Assembly: GCF_004378255.1 (NCBI RefSeq)
Contig: NZ_SNQG01000004.1
Location: 372,001-436,000, forward strand
DNA: 64,000 nucleotides
Direction: 5' to 3'
From: Mucilaginibacter phyllosphaerae
GTDB lineage: Bacteria > Bacteroidota > Bacteroidia > Sphingobacteriales > Sphingobacteriaceae
The position numbers were made by a program, and so were the translations under genes. Position 1 is the stretch's first letter; the number at the start of each line of letters is the position of its first letter. Below, one piece after another: positions 1 through 8,956 of this stretch. The notes below the pieces were generated by a model that saw only the letters and a list, made by a program, of their open reading frames with translations, was not told the origin of the DNA and did no database searches.

Positions 1-3000
1 CCAAGGCTGTAACTGTAACCGCAACCGGAATAACCAAAAGTTACGGTGATGCAGACCCTGCTTTAACTTATACCAATACCGAACTTGGATTTAGCGATAC
101 ATTTACAGGCAGCCTGACCAGGGCAACCGGCGAAACAGTAGGTACCTATGCCATCAGCCAGGGTTCATTAGCTTTAAGCAATAACTATACCTTGTCTTTT
201 ACGGGCAGCAATCTTACCATCAACAAAAAAATAATTAATGTTACAGCCACTGCATTAACCAAAAGCTATGGCGACCCTAACCCGGCCCTTACTTATACAG
301 CAGATGCTTTAGCTTTTAGCGATAGTTTTACCGGTAGTTTAACACGCGTAGCCGGCGAAACACCGGGTAATTATGCCATTAGCCAGGGCTCGTTAGCGTT
401 AAATAGCAATTACACTTTAAATTACACCGGCGCTAACTTAACCATTGGTGCAAAGATTATAAATGTAACTGCGGCAGCAGCCAGCAAAACCTACGGAGAA
501 GCCGACCCGGCGCTTACCTATACGGCAGATGCATTGCTTAACGGCGATTCTTTTACCGGTGCTATATCACGTACGCCTGGCGAAACTGCAGGTAATTATG
601 CCATTACACAGGGCACACTTGCTTTAAACAGTAATTATGCAATTAATTATACAGGTGCAAACCTAACCATTCGCAAGCTTGATATTAGTGTTAATGTTTA
701 CGAGCATAATGTGCCTTATGGCGACCCGGAAGCATCTGTGCTTGGTTACTCTTATAGTGGTACACTTGTAAGCGGCGACGCATTTACCGGCATGTTAAGC
801 CGCCAGCCGGGCAATGCAATTGGTACCTACGCCATTACGCAGAATACGCTAACCTTATCTAACAGCGCAAGCTATAATCTTATTTATAATGGTGCTAATT
901 ATAACATTATACCAAGGCCTATTACGTTGTCGTCTGTTTTTGCAACCAAAATTTATGGTGAAGCAGACCCGTCGCTTGCTTACCGCATCATATCCGGATC
1001 ATTGTTAAGCGGCGATGCAATTACCGGCTCGGTGGTTCGCGTTGCTGGTGAAAATTCCGGGCCGTATGCGGTAAACCAGGGCACAGTAGCAATAAACAAC
1101 ACTAACTATGCCTTAACTTACCAGCCGGGTAGCTTTGAAATTGACAGGGCGCCGTTAACCGTTACTGCCGATAACAAAACAAAGTTGGCCGGCGAAGCAA
1201 ACCCAGCTTTTACCTATACGATTACAGGCTTCAAGAACAACGAAACAGAGGCAGTATTTTTACAGCCGGTTGATGTAACAACTTTTGCTAATATTAATTC
1301 ACCGGCAGGTACTTACAATATCAGCCCTTATAACGCTATTGCACTAAACTATGATATTAGCTTTGTAGCGGGTACGTTAACAGTAAGGGATGCTTCAACC
1401 AATGCCAACCTTGCATCATTATCTGTTGCAGAAGGAACTATCGCACCATCTTTTGATCCTGCGGTTACTTCTTACTCGCTGGCGGTAGGCGAACAGGTTA
1501 ACACGGTTAATATAACAGCCTCACTTGCTGATGCAAATGCCAAACTATTCAGGATATATGGTACCAATGCCACATCAGGCCAGGCAATGTCTGTACCTGT
1601 ATCCGGTGGTGATAATCAAATATCAATATTGGTGATAGCAGAAGATAATTCAACTTCTAAAGAATATCTTGTTAATATCAGCAAACCATACAACACAGAT
1701 GCAACACTTTCTGCCTTGAATGTTACAGGCGGCACAGCCTTATCACCTGCTTTTGACCCTGCAAAATATAATTATACGGTAACCGTACCAAACCAAGCTA
1801 CTTCTATACAAATAGCCCCGGTTGCAAACTCGCAGTATGGCTTCATACAAATAAACGGCGAATCATACGAGGGGAATTATAGCCCAACACTGGCGGCCGG
1901 TAATAACGTATTTACAATTGTAGTAGCCGCACAAGACAGGTCAGTTACACAAACCTACACTTTAACAGTTGTACGTGCTAATAGTACAAACAGTACCCTG
2001 GCTGCATTAAGCGCCAACCCGGGTACAACCCTAAGCCCTGTTTTTGATGCAGCAACCTCTAACTATACGGTTAAAATTAACGAGGGCGAGCCTTCAATAA
2101 AAGTTATAGCAACAGCAGCAGATGCCGGTGCTACTATCAAAATTAATGATGCAGTTGTTGCTTCTGGTGCAACTTATACTCAAGCATTCAGTTCGGCAAA
2201 CATTACCGTAAATGTATTGGTAACTGCGGCTGATGGTGTAACAACCAGTAGTTACGCCATCACGGCAACGCATGTGTCGGGCAACGCTATCATTTCACGA
2301 ATTGATACCGACCTGCCAAATAAAATAAAAGCAGTAAGCAATACTGCAAGCCTTGCCGAATACACAGCCACTGTAGGCAGCGAAGTAACAAGCTTTAGCA
2401 TTAAGCCAGAACTAAGTGATCCGCAAGCTACAATAACAATTAACGGCGTATCTGCATCAAATATGGTGTATTCTGCACCGGTACCGGTTAGCGCTGGCGT
2501 TAATGTGGTAGACGTTGTAGCAACAGCAAAAAATGGCCTGGCATCTAAAGTTTACAGGATCCGTGTTACTAAAATTGTTTCAAGTAATCCGGCATTATCT
2601 GCCATTGAAACCAGCCCTAACATTGCTCTTAAATTGCAAAGCAGTAATTCTAATCTGTCAACTTACCGGTCAACAGTAGGTATTAACGTAAATAGTTTTT
2701 CAATTAAACCAACTGCTGCCAACATACACGCTACTATATCCATAAACGGTTCACCGGCAACCAACGGCGTATTCTCTGGTCAGATACCGGTAAATGTAGG
2801 CCTCAATATGATAGATGTTGTGGTAACGGCAGAGGATGGTGTAGCTGTTAAAACATACAGGCTTTTTGTTACTAAAGTGCTGTCAAATAACGCCTTATTG
2901 TCAACCATTGCAACCAACCCTTCTTTGAAGCTTAAAATGCAGAACAATACTGCAACACTGACAGAATATACAGCAGCAGTAGGCGCTAACATCAGCAACA

Positions 3001-3854
3001 TAAATGTTATCCCAACTACTAATGATATCAACGCTACTGTAACTGTAAATGGCGTATCCACAGCAAGCGGGGCCGATTCGGCACCGGTAGCTATTAACGT
3101 TGGTTTAAACACGATTGATGTAGTAGTAACTGCTGCAGATAATACTACGGTTAAAACCTACAGATTGCTGATAACCAAAACGATTTCAAATAATGCGTTA
3201 TTATCAAGTATAACCACAAATCCTGATGTATCGTTAAAGTTGGTAAGTAATAGCACCACACTATCAGAATACACGGCTATATTAAATAATAGCATCACAA
3301 GTATTGCTTTTAAAGGATTGTTAAATTATTCAAACGCATCATTAACACTTAACGGAGAGCCCGTGGCAAATAACACGTTTTCGAGCCCTGTGCCTATGGC
3401 GGTTGGAAGCAACTTTGTTGAAATGGTTGTATTGGCGGAAGACGGCGTAACATCTAAAACCTACAGAATAACCTTAACCAGGCAAATGGGTACTTTAATG
3501 GTTGATAGAAATGATAGCAAGTTCCTTTTTGCTAACAAATCTGCCAATAGTTTAGCGCCGGCAAATAATGATGGAGTTGTAGTACGCCAGGGGGTGTCGC
3601 CAAACGGAGATGGCTCGAACGACTTCCTGGTGATAGAAGGTATTGCTGCTTACAGCGGTAATAAAGTATCCATCATGAATACTAACGGTAGCTTGGTTTA
3701 TGAAACCAAAGAGTATGGCAATAACGGAAACGTATTTGACGGACATGCCAAAAACGGATCTTTGTTAAAACCGGGCACTTATTTCTACGCGCTTGATTAC
3801 AAAGTGGGCCAGGAAAATAAACGCAAAACCGGTTATATCGTATTGAAATATTAG
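1..3854 (+). CDS. Giant MBG/cadherin-like repeat surface protein, T9SS type B cargo (5' end outside window)
   Basis: The reading frame is open from base 3, so the gene starts upstream; the TTG at 192 is internal. The visible part begins with MBG-type repeats of about 75 residues with the recurring pattern KxYGxxDPALTYT...GDxFTG...G.YAI.QG, to about base 1390. About nine cadherin-like beta-sandwich units follow (LxxLxxxxGTxLSPxFDPAxxxYT type, then a more diverged T..EYTA.VG set). The last ~90 residues are a gliding-motility-associated C-terminal domain: SPNGDGSNDFL near 3598, then a G(T)YFYALDYK...KTGYIVLKY ending. This domain is the type B sorting signal of the type IX secretion system, so the product is probably exported and surface-bound, as an adhesin or gliding protein. 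The PorP/SprF-like gene starts 17 bases downstream, the usual pairing. No catalytic domain is visible. The binding target is unknown. Confidence 0.9.
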   Translation, partial: KAVTVTATGITKSYGDADPALTYTNTELGFSDTFTGSLTRATGETVGTYAISQGSLALSNNYTLSFTGSNLTINKKIINVTATALTKSYGDPNPALTYTADALAFSDSFTGSLTRVAGETPGNYAISQGSLALNSNYTLNYTGANLTIGAKIINVTAAAASKTYGEADPALTYTADALLNGDSFTGAISRTPGETAGNYAITQGTLALNSNYAINYTGANLTIRKLDISVNVYEHNVPYGDPEASVLGYSYSGTLVSGDAFTGMLSRQPGNAIGTYAITQNTLTLSNSASYNLIYNGANYNIIPRPITLSSVFATKIYGEADPSLAYRIISGSLLSGDAITGSVVRVAGENSGPYAVNQGTVAINNTNYALTYQPGSFEIDRAPLTVTADNKTKLAGEANPAFTYTITGFKNNETEAVFLQPVDVTTFANINSPAGTYNISPYNAIALNYDISFVAGTLTVRDASTNANLASLSVAEGTIAPSFDPAVTSYSLAVGEQVNTVNITASLADANAKLFRIYGTNATSGQAMSVPVSGGDNQISILVIAEDNSTSKEYLVNISKPYNTDATLSALNVTGGTALSPAFDPAKYNYTVTVPNQATSIQIAPVANSQYGFIQINGESYEGNYSPTLAAGNNVFTIVVAAQDRSVTQTYTLTVVRANSTNSTLAALSANPGTTLSPVFDAATSNYTVKINEGEPSIKVIATAADAGATIKINDAVVASGATYTQAFSSANITVNVLVTAADGVTTSSYAITATHVSGNAIISRIDTDLPNKIKAVSNTASLAEYTATVGSEVTSFSIKPELSDPQATITINGVSASNMVYSAPVPVSAGVNVVDVVATAKNGLASKVYRIRVTKIVSSNPALSAIETSPNIALKLQSSNSNLSTYRSTVGINVNSFSIKPTAANIHATISINGSPATNGVFSGQIPVNVGLNMIDVVVTAEDGVAVKTYRLFVTKVLSNNALLSTIATNPSLKLKMQNNTATLTEYTAAVGANISNINVIPTTNDINATVTVNGVSTASGADSAPVAINVGLNTIDVVVTAADNTTVKTYRLLITKTISNNALLSSITTNPDVSLKLVSNSTTLSEYTAILNNSITSIAFKGLLNYSNASLTLNGEPVANNTFSSPVPMAVGSNFVEMVVLAEDGVTSKTYRITLTRQMGTLMVDRNDSKFLFANKSANSLAPANNDGVVVRQGVSPNGDGSNDFLVIEGIAAYSGNKVSIMNTNGSLVYETKEYGNNGNVFDGHAKNGSLLKPGTYFYALDYKVGQENKRKTGYIVLKY
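3..674 (+). repeat. Tandem ~225-bp coding repeats (MBG units)
   Basis: Three consecutive units start at about 3, 228 and 453, each about 222-225 bp. They are clearly alike at DNA and protein level (VTAT.. TKSYGD..PALTYT in each). Diverged units follow at 675 and later. Similarity at this level allows unit gain or loss by recombination and is a likely place for assembly collapse. Confidence 0.8.
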
Positions 3855-3871
3855 TTATAATTGAAGGATAA

Positions 3872-4816
3872 ATGATGATTGGTGAGATAAGGATTTTTGT
3901 GTTTGCCTTCAATAAAAAACAAATTATGGTTGTACTAAGCTTGCTGCTGCTGATGAGCGGCAGCAAGCTTATGGCACAACAGCAAATTTATAGCTATACG
4001 CAATACGGCGACAACTTAACGCCTGTTAACCCGGCCTATTCTTTACTGGATAAGGCCGGTTCATTAAATTTTATGGGCCGTAAGCGCTTTGTAGGTATCG
4101 ATGGTGCCCCAAGCAGTTTACTGCTTAGTGGCAGTTTACCGATAGAATCTATTGGTGGTGCGGCAGGTTTATACGTATTGAATGATCAGATCGCTGTTGA
4201 GAAGCAAATTGAGGTGAATGCCTTTTTTGCCAAAAGTATTCAGCTTACCGCTAAAAACTATTTATCGGTATCGCTAAATGCCGGGATCCGCAATTATGTG
4301 GGTAATTACTCTACCCTTGATTATTACGACCCACAGTTTAAAGATGATATCAGGGAAACCAGCCCAAACATCGGTTTTGGGGTGATGTTTTTTAGCGATA
4401 AGTATTATTTGGGCGTATCCGTACCCGAGCTTACTATCCGCAGTTTAGGTACCGCATCTGTACAGCAGGCAAACTACCTTAAAAGCCATTACTACTTTAC
4501 CGGTGGTTACCTTGCAGATGTGGCCGATGATATAAAGTTTAAACCAACTACATTAGTATCATACGTAAATGGCTCGCCTTTATTAGCTGATTTTACAGGT
4601 ACTTTTTATTTGAAAGAACAACTGGGTATTGGCGCGGGTTACCGTACCGATAAACGCGCATCCGGAATTATATCCATCACGACGGATACTTTCCGGATAG
4701 GGTATAGTTATCAGTTTGGTGTATCATCAAACAACCTGGGGGCCATTAATACGGCTACGCACGAGGTGAGTTTAAATTACCGTTTTGGTAAAACCGGCGA
4801 GCGTAAGTTGCTGTAA
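3872..4816 (+). CDS. PorP/SprF family type IX secretion outer membrane protein
   Basis: The 314-residue protein has an N-terminal hydrophobic export signal (VVLSLLLLMSGSKLMAQ) and then the family's opening: QQIYSYTQYGDNLTPVNPAY, a GS..FMGR.RF segment, and alternating beta-strands ending in a predicted barrel (SLNYRFGK). PorP/SprF proteins are 14-strand outer membrane proteins that anchor or help secrete T9SS type B cargo, usually encoded next to that cargo, as here. The chosen ATG follows an AAGGA at 3863-3867. An in-frame ATG at 3926 would give a shorter, more conventional signal peptide and cannot be excluded. It is likely co-transcribed with the upstream repeat protein. Confidence 0.85.
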   Translation: MMIGEIRIFVFAFNKKQIMVVLSLLLLMSGSKLMAQQQIYSYTQYGDNLTPVNPAYSLLDKAGSLNFMGRKRFVGIDGAPSSLLLSGSLPIESIGGAAGLYVLNDQIAVEKQIEVNAFFAKSIQLTAKNYLSVSLNAGIRNYVGNYSTLDYYDPQFKDDIRETSPNIGFGVMFFSDKYYLGVSVPELTIRSLGTASVQQANYLKSHYYFTGGYLADVADDIKFKPTTLVSYVNGSPLLADFTGTFYLKEQLGIGAGYRTDKRASGIISITTDTFRIGYSYQFGVSSNNLGAINTATHEVSLNYRFGKTGERKLL

Positions 4817-5094
4817 ACTTACCCTCGGAAAAAGTAATGTACTTTTTGATGCAATGGCTGCATCGGGATTGATTTGTGTGACCGAGCTTTTGATTTTTGA
4901 ATGATTACAACAGGGCAGTTACCGAAAAGCCTTTAACAGAGTAGGTATAAAATAACCTAAACCAACATTACATGGCTTGCCCGTTATCATAAATATTGCC
5001 GGGCAGCAATTATAATACGATCTGCACAGGCGCTATGCCTGTTGCAAGCATTGTATTTTCTTTCAGAATAAACTTAAACCTATAATACCTTATC
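4817..5094. other. Intergenic gap with two short inverted repeats
   Basis: The gap separates the T9SS pair from the ferritin-like operon. It holds TGCCCG...CGGGCA around 4979-5006 and ACAGGC-GCTAT-GCCTGT around 5026-5042. Neither is followed by a convincing T-run, and no exact TAnnTTTG promoter was found. A promoter for the next operon is expected here but not identified. Confidence 0.35.
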
Positions 5095-7185
5095 ATGAAA
5101 ACAACGCTCCTGTTTACTGATGATAACCGGTTAATGAAGCGACCGGTATCTCACAAGGAAGTTGACGAGAAAGCCCTGCATGCTTTAGTGCAGTCTGCCG
5201 TCAATGTAGAACTATTTACCATCCCTTTGTACATGACATCGCTGTACTCGTTACAGGGGATGCATGAAATTAACAGCAAGGATAGCAACTTTTACCAGGG
5301 CCGTATGTGGCCTGGTATGGCTGCAACCGCGCACCCGCAAAATGCCAATGATAAGGCATTTAACGCCGTATTCAGTGTGTTTGTGGCCGAAATGCTTCAC
5401 CTGCAGATCATCTCTAACCTGGCCAACGTAGTGGGTTACGAGCCTAAGTTTACCAGCGAACCTTTGCAGGACGAACACACCTTTGCCTGGAAATGTTATT
5501 CGCCGGACTCATCTGTTTTACCGGGGATCCTGGATTTTAAAGACACGATCAAAAGCACCAATATCAAGGTGAAATTAGGCCCGATGGATGAAGATCAGTG
5601 TAACTTATTCCTGGCGATAGAGCAAACCGAAAAAGCAGCACTGTCAGATATCGACCCGGCAAAAAAACACCTGTACGAGCATAAGGCGCCTTATCAAAAC
5701 TGGAAAGAAGGCGACCCTTTACCTATGTTTGGATCTATAGGCAACATGTACCTGCAGTTGTGGAATTACCTTTCTATTGAATATGCAGATGGTACCACAT
5801 TATGGGGTATCGTATTTAAAAAAGGGCTGGAAAAAGCTAAAGAGAAATCTGCAAAAAGCGGCAGCAAACAAGTTATTACTACCGCTTTACAAAAAGAGGT
5901 GTTTAACCCTGGCAGATTAGATAAAACAAAAAAAGCGAGCGACGAGTACCCGCTTATGCCAACCAGTATTGAGCATACCGAATCTGAAAAAGCTTTGTCG
6001 GATGTGCTTCATATGATCAATGGCATTACAGACCAGGGCGAGGGAGGAGGTGTTATCGAACACATACTGGCTCGCGTAAGTAAATCGCGTAATTTACAAA
6101 CCCAACTCACGTTAACTGCCGTTAAAGATCAGTTTAGGCCAAGCTGCCCGGTACTGCGTAATAAATACCCATCATACAATGCAACAGGCCAGCAGATAGA
6201 TTCGGCTAAAGCGGAGGCCCGCGGCCATTTTGGCGGCATGGATCACTTCGAAACTTTTCAGTATGTGTTAAAATTGATCAAATCGGGCGAAATATTTACC
6301 TGGGACCAATGGCATGCAAAGGGCAATAAGTGGTCGGCCAAGTTATTAGAAACCGTAGGTTACGACCCTAAACGTTATCCAAACCTACCATCGTCACAAG
6401 AAATTGCCGATGCTTTAAACAGGCTAAAGCAGAATGATGCAGACGGTAAAAATTATGATCTTTTCAGCCGTACCTCTACAGGTGCTATTGCAGGTGTAAC
6501 ACGCGTACTGAACGATTATTTTCAAAACCCCAAAACGGCATTCCCTTATCCTTCAATGGGTGGCTCGGGCGACAGGATGTCTATCTGCTGGGCTATTTTC
6601 GGTAAAATTCCCAATATAGCATTAGGTGTTACAGGGCCCGGTGACGAACCGCTTAACCGCCATAAACACTTATATCATGCCTGCCAGGGCTTAAACCTGG
6701 ATGAGGATATTGTACGCGATCCGTCAACCTGCGCCCCGCCCGAACTGTTCCATACCTGTAAAGGCTCTAACGAATGTAAAGGCGAAGGTGGTTGCGGCTT
6801 TGTACAATCTGCCGCCGGTGGTGGTGGCTGTAATGGGTCTGCATCTTATACTTTTTTACAAAAGAAGGACGATAAGGTTTCGCCATACAGCCCGCCATCA
6901 GATAATTCATGCGGCGCTTTGGGCGGGTGCGCGGTGCCTATTTCTGCCTCGCAGATGTATCCTGCTATACTGGCACCTAATGAATACCAAATGCAGCTGA
7001 ATGATTTTGGGCCTAAGCCTACCTATCAGCCGAGCCCTTTTGCAATTGTTAATTACCAACAAGGCGACCTGGTATATGATGTAGCCTGGAATGCTTATGC
7101 CGAAGTTTTGAAAAAGAGGGGCAAACCTGTTCCGCCAAAACCAAAACCAAGCGATCTGCGTTTGGTGTTCCCGCCATCAACCTAA
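5095..7185 (+). CDS. VioB-type ferritin-like protein with Cys-rich C-terminal segment
   Basis: This 696-residue protein opens with a ferritin-like domain of the VioB/iminophenyl-pyruvate dimer synthase type (Pfam Ferritin-like PF12902). Candidate di-iron ligands are the Glu in NVELFTIPLY, the EMLH of VAEMLHLQ, and the later DHFE in GGMDHFETFQ. The N-terminus has no signal peptide, so it is probably cytoplasmic. Residues of about 525-615 are unlike the rest: a Gly/Cys-rich stretch with CKGSNECKGEGGC, then GGGGCNG and SCGALGGC, resembling the Cys motifs of bufferin-type precursors modified by DUF692 enzymes. The next two genes are a DUF692 enzyme (12-base gap) and its DUF2063 partner. I infer, without proof, that this tail is the modification substrate. 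No violacein or indolocarbazole genes are nearby, so a VioB-like reaction should not be assumed. Confidence 0.8.
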   Translation: MKTTLLFTDDNRLMKRPVSHKEVDEKALHALVQSAVNVELFTIPLYMTSLYSLQGMHEINSKDSNFYQGRMWPGMAATAHPQNANDKAFNAVFSVFVAEMLHLQIISNLANVVGYEPKFTSEPLQDEHTFAWKCYSPDSSVLPGILDFKDTIKSTNIKVKLGPMDEDQCNLFLAIEQTEKAALSDIDPAKKHLYEHKAPYQNWKEGDPLPMFGSIGNMYLQLWNYLSIEYADGTTLWGIVFKKGLEKAKEKSAKSGSKQVITTALQKEVFNPGRLDKTKKASDEYPLMPTSIEHTESEKALSDVLHMINGITDQGEGGGVIEHILARVSKSRNLQTQLTLTAVKDQFRPSCPVLRNKYPSYNATGQQIDSAKAEARGHFGGMDHFETFQYVLKLIKSGEIFTWDQWHAKGNKWSAKLLETVGYDPKRYPNLPSSQEIADALNRLKQNDADGKNYDLFSRTSTGAIAGVTRVLNDYFQNPKTAFPYPSMGGSGDRMSICWAIFGKIPNIALGVTGPGDEPLNRHKHLYHACQGLNLDEDIVRDPSTCAPPELFHTCKGSNECKGEGGCGFVQSAAGGGGCNGSASYTFLQKKDDKVSPYSPPSDNSCGALGGCAVPISASQMYPAILAPNEYQMQLNDFGPKPTYQPSPFAIVNYQQGDLVYDVAWNAYAEVLKKRGKPVPPKPKPSDLRLVFPPST

Positions 7186-7197
7186 ACCATTATTGCC

Positions 7198-8118
7198 ATG
7201 AGCATACTTAATCAACCACGCCTGGGCCTGCCAAATCTGGGCCTTGGCGTGGGTTTACGCAACAAGCATTTTAATTATCTGCTGAACAACCCGGCAGGGG
7301 TAGACTGGTTTGAGATCATCAGCGAAAACTTTATGGATGATTTTGGCTTTGCCAGCCACGTGCTGATGCATGTGCGCAAGCAGGTGCCGGTTGTAATGCA
7401 TGGCGTATCGTTATCTGTTGGCAGTACCGACCCCATCAATTACGTTTATCTGCAAAAATTAAAGGCGCTGGCCGAGGTGGTTGAACCGGAATGGATCTCT
7501 GACCACCTGTGCTGGACGGGTGTTGCCTATACCAATACGCACGACCTGCTGCCCATGCCCATGACCGAAGAAAGCCTTGACCATGTGGCCGAACGGGTGC
7601 TGAAAATTCAGGATTACCTTAAACGCCCGCTGATACTGGAGAACCCCTCAACCTACCTGCAGTTTAAAGCATCAACCATGCCCGAGTGGGAGTTTTTATC
7701 AGCCCTGGCCAAAGAAACCGGCTGCGGCCTGCTGCTGGATGTAAACAACGTTTTTGTATCGGCACATAACCACGGTTTTGATGCCGTTAAATATATTGAC
7801 AGCCTGCCGCATGAGCATATTGTGCAGATGCACCTGGCGGGCCCTACAGATTGCGGCGACCTGCTGGTAGATACGCATGACCAGCCTGTGCCGGCAAAGG
7901 TTTGGGAGTTATTTCATCAGGCGCACCAGTTAACGGGTGGTGTTAGTACCCTGCTGGAGTGGGACGCCAGGATCCCCGAGTATCCCGAACTGCTGGAAGA
8001 ACTTTTTAAAGCACGTGAGGTATTAAAAGGAAATACACCGCAGCAGGGGGTGTACCGTTCACCACACCTGCCGGTACCTAACCCGGTAGATTTTCAATTG
8101 CAGGCATCAAATGGTTAA
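7198..8118 (+). CDS. DUF692 multinuclear non-heme iron oxidase (BufB/MbnB-like)
   Basis: The 306-residue protein is full length for the DUF692 family (MbnB, TglH, ChrH, BufB), TIM-barrel enzymes that use two or three irons to modify cysteines in peptides. Expected metal ligands are visible in order: MHGVSLS (His), SDHLCW (Asp, His), LENPSTY (Glu), LDVNNVFVSAHNHG (Asp, Asn, His), MHLAG (His), DTHDQP (Asp, His) and LLEWD (Glu). It starts 12 bases after the ferritin-like gene and overlaps the next gene by 8 bases, so the three are almost certainly one operon. Members normally act with a partner protein on a Cys-containing precursor. The best local candidate substrate is the Cys-rich tail of the upstream protein. 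Confidence 0.9.
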   Translation: MSILNQPRLGLPNLGLGVGLRNKHFNYLLNNPAGVDWFEIISENFMDDFGFASHVLMHVRKQVPVVMHGVSLSVGSTDPINYVYLQKLKALAEVVEPEWISDHLCWTGVAYTNTHDLLPMPMTEESLDHVAERVLKIQDYLKRPLILENPSTYLQFKASTMPEWEFLSALAKETGCGLLLDVNNVFVSAHNHGFDAVKYIDSLPHEHIVQMHLAGPTDCGDLLVDTHDQPVPAKVWELFHQAHQLTGGVSTLLEWDARIPEYPELLEELFKAREVLKGNTPQQGVYRSPHLPVPNPVDFQLQASNG

Positions 8119-8956
8119 ACAGGATACTGCCCTGCTGCAAAACTGGCTGCGTACAATAGTGATGGCGCCCGGCTTTTTAAAGCAAAAAATTGGTTTAGCC
8201 AATCATTTATACCAGGTTGATGAACAGGATGTAATAGTTGTTGGCGGCACAGCTACGATACAGGCGCGTTTAAATGTTTACAGTTCGGGCTATATGCTGC
8301 GTTTGCTGGATTGCATGTATGCAGATTATGCCATTAGTAAAAAGTTTATGGGCGATGAGCTGTTTGATAGCTTTGCAAAAGCCTACCTTATGTACCATCC
8401 TTCTACCTCGTTTACGTTGTATGATCTGGGCGCCGCCTTTCCGGATTTTTTGGATAAAACCAGGCCGCAGGCCGAAACAGTTGAGGATAACAGTTACTTT
8501 GAAATACCGGCAGCCTTAGCCCGGGTAGAACGTGCCCGGCAGGTAGCCATGCGCGCACCCGGAACGGAAAACGAGGCGGTTAATAATGCGGTAGTTGGTA
8601 TGCATGATCTGTTTTTTGGCGGGATAAATATCAAAGTGCCGGAGTGCCTGCAGCTGCTGGAAATGGATTTACCGATGAAAGCCTTTTTTGAAGCCGTTTA
8701 CCGCGAAGAAGAATATGAATTGCCTTTGCCGCAAAAAACCTTTATGGCCATTAGCCGCAAAAACTACCGGATAGTGGTAGAAGAGGTTACCGAAATGCAA
8801 TTTTTACTGTTAAAGGCATGCCAGGATCAATCCTCTTTTTATGATGCTTTAGCAGCGCTAAAAACCAATGGTAAGGTAGCAGATAACCTGTTGGCAGATG
8901 CTTACTTATGGTTACTTTATTTTCAGGATTGCGGGTTTGTACAGGTAACCGGTTAA
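8111..8956 (+). CDS. DUF2063 (HvfC/BufC N-terminal domain) partner protein
   Basis: The 281-residue protein shows the DUF2063 signature in its first ~130 residues: LQNWLR near the start, RLNVYSSGYMLRLLDCM, then GDELFDSF.KAYL..HPSTSFTLYDLG..FPDFL. In bufferin-type systems this family (BufC, HvfC) partners the DUF692 enzyme and is thought to bind or present the precursor. The ATG lies inside the 3' end of the DUF692 gene (8-base overlap), implying translational coupling. The C-terminal half is less conserved and looks alpha/beta. No export signal is present. It ends 4 bases inside the convergent MFS gene. Confidence 0.85.
   Translation: MVKQDTALLQNWLRTIVMAPGFLKQKIGLANHLYQVDEQDVIVVGGTATIQARLNVYSSGYMLRLLDCMYADYAISKKFMGDELFDSFAKAYLMYHPSTSFTLYDLGAAFPDFLDKTRPQAETVEDNSYFEIPAALARVERARQVAMRAPGTENEAVNNAVVGMHDLFFGGINIKVPECLQLLEMDLPMKAFFEAVYREEEYELPLPQKTFMAISRKNYRIVVEEVTEMQFLLLKACQDQSSFYDALAALKTNGKVADNLLADAYLWLLYFQDCGFVQVTG

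Noticed and set aside
2780..3112. 110-residue ORF on the minus strand
   Set aside because: It lies wholly antisense within the repeat adhesin and mirrors its repeat coding; no start signal or recognisable domain.
5095..7185. Violacein or indolocarbazole biosynthesis (VioB/RebD/StaD)
   Set aside because: Only the ferritin-like domain is shared. No tryptophan oxidase or other pathway gene lies nearby, and the neighbours are DUF692 and DUF2063 genes.
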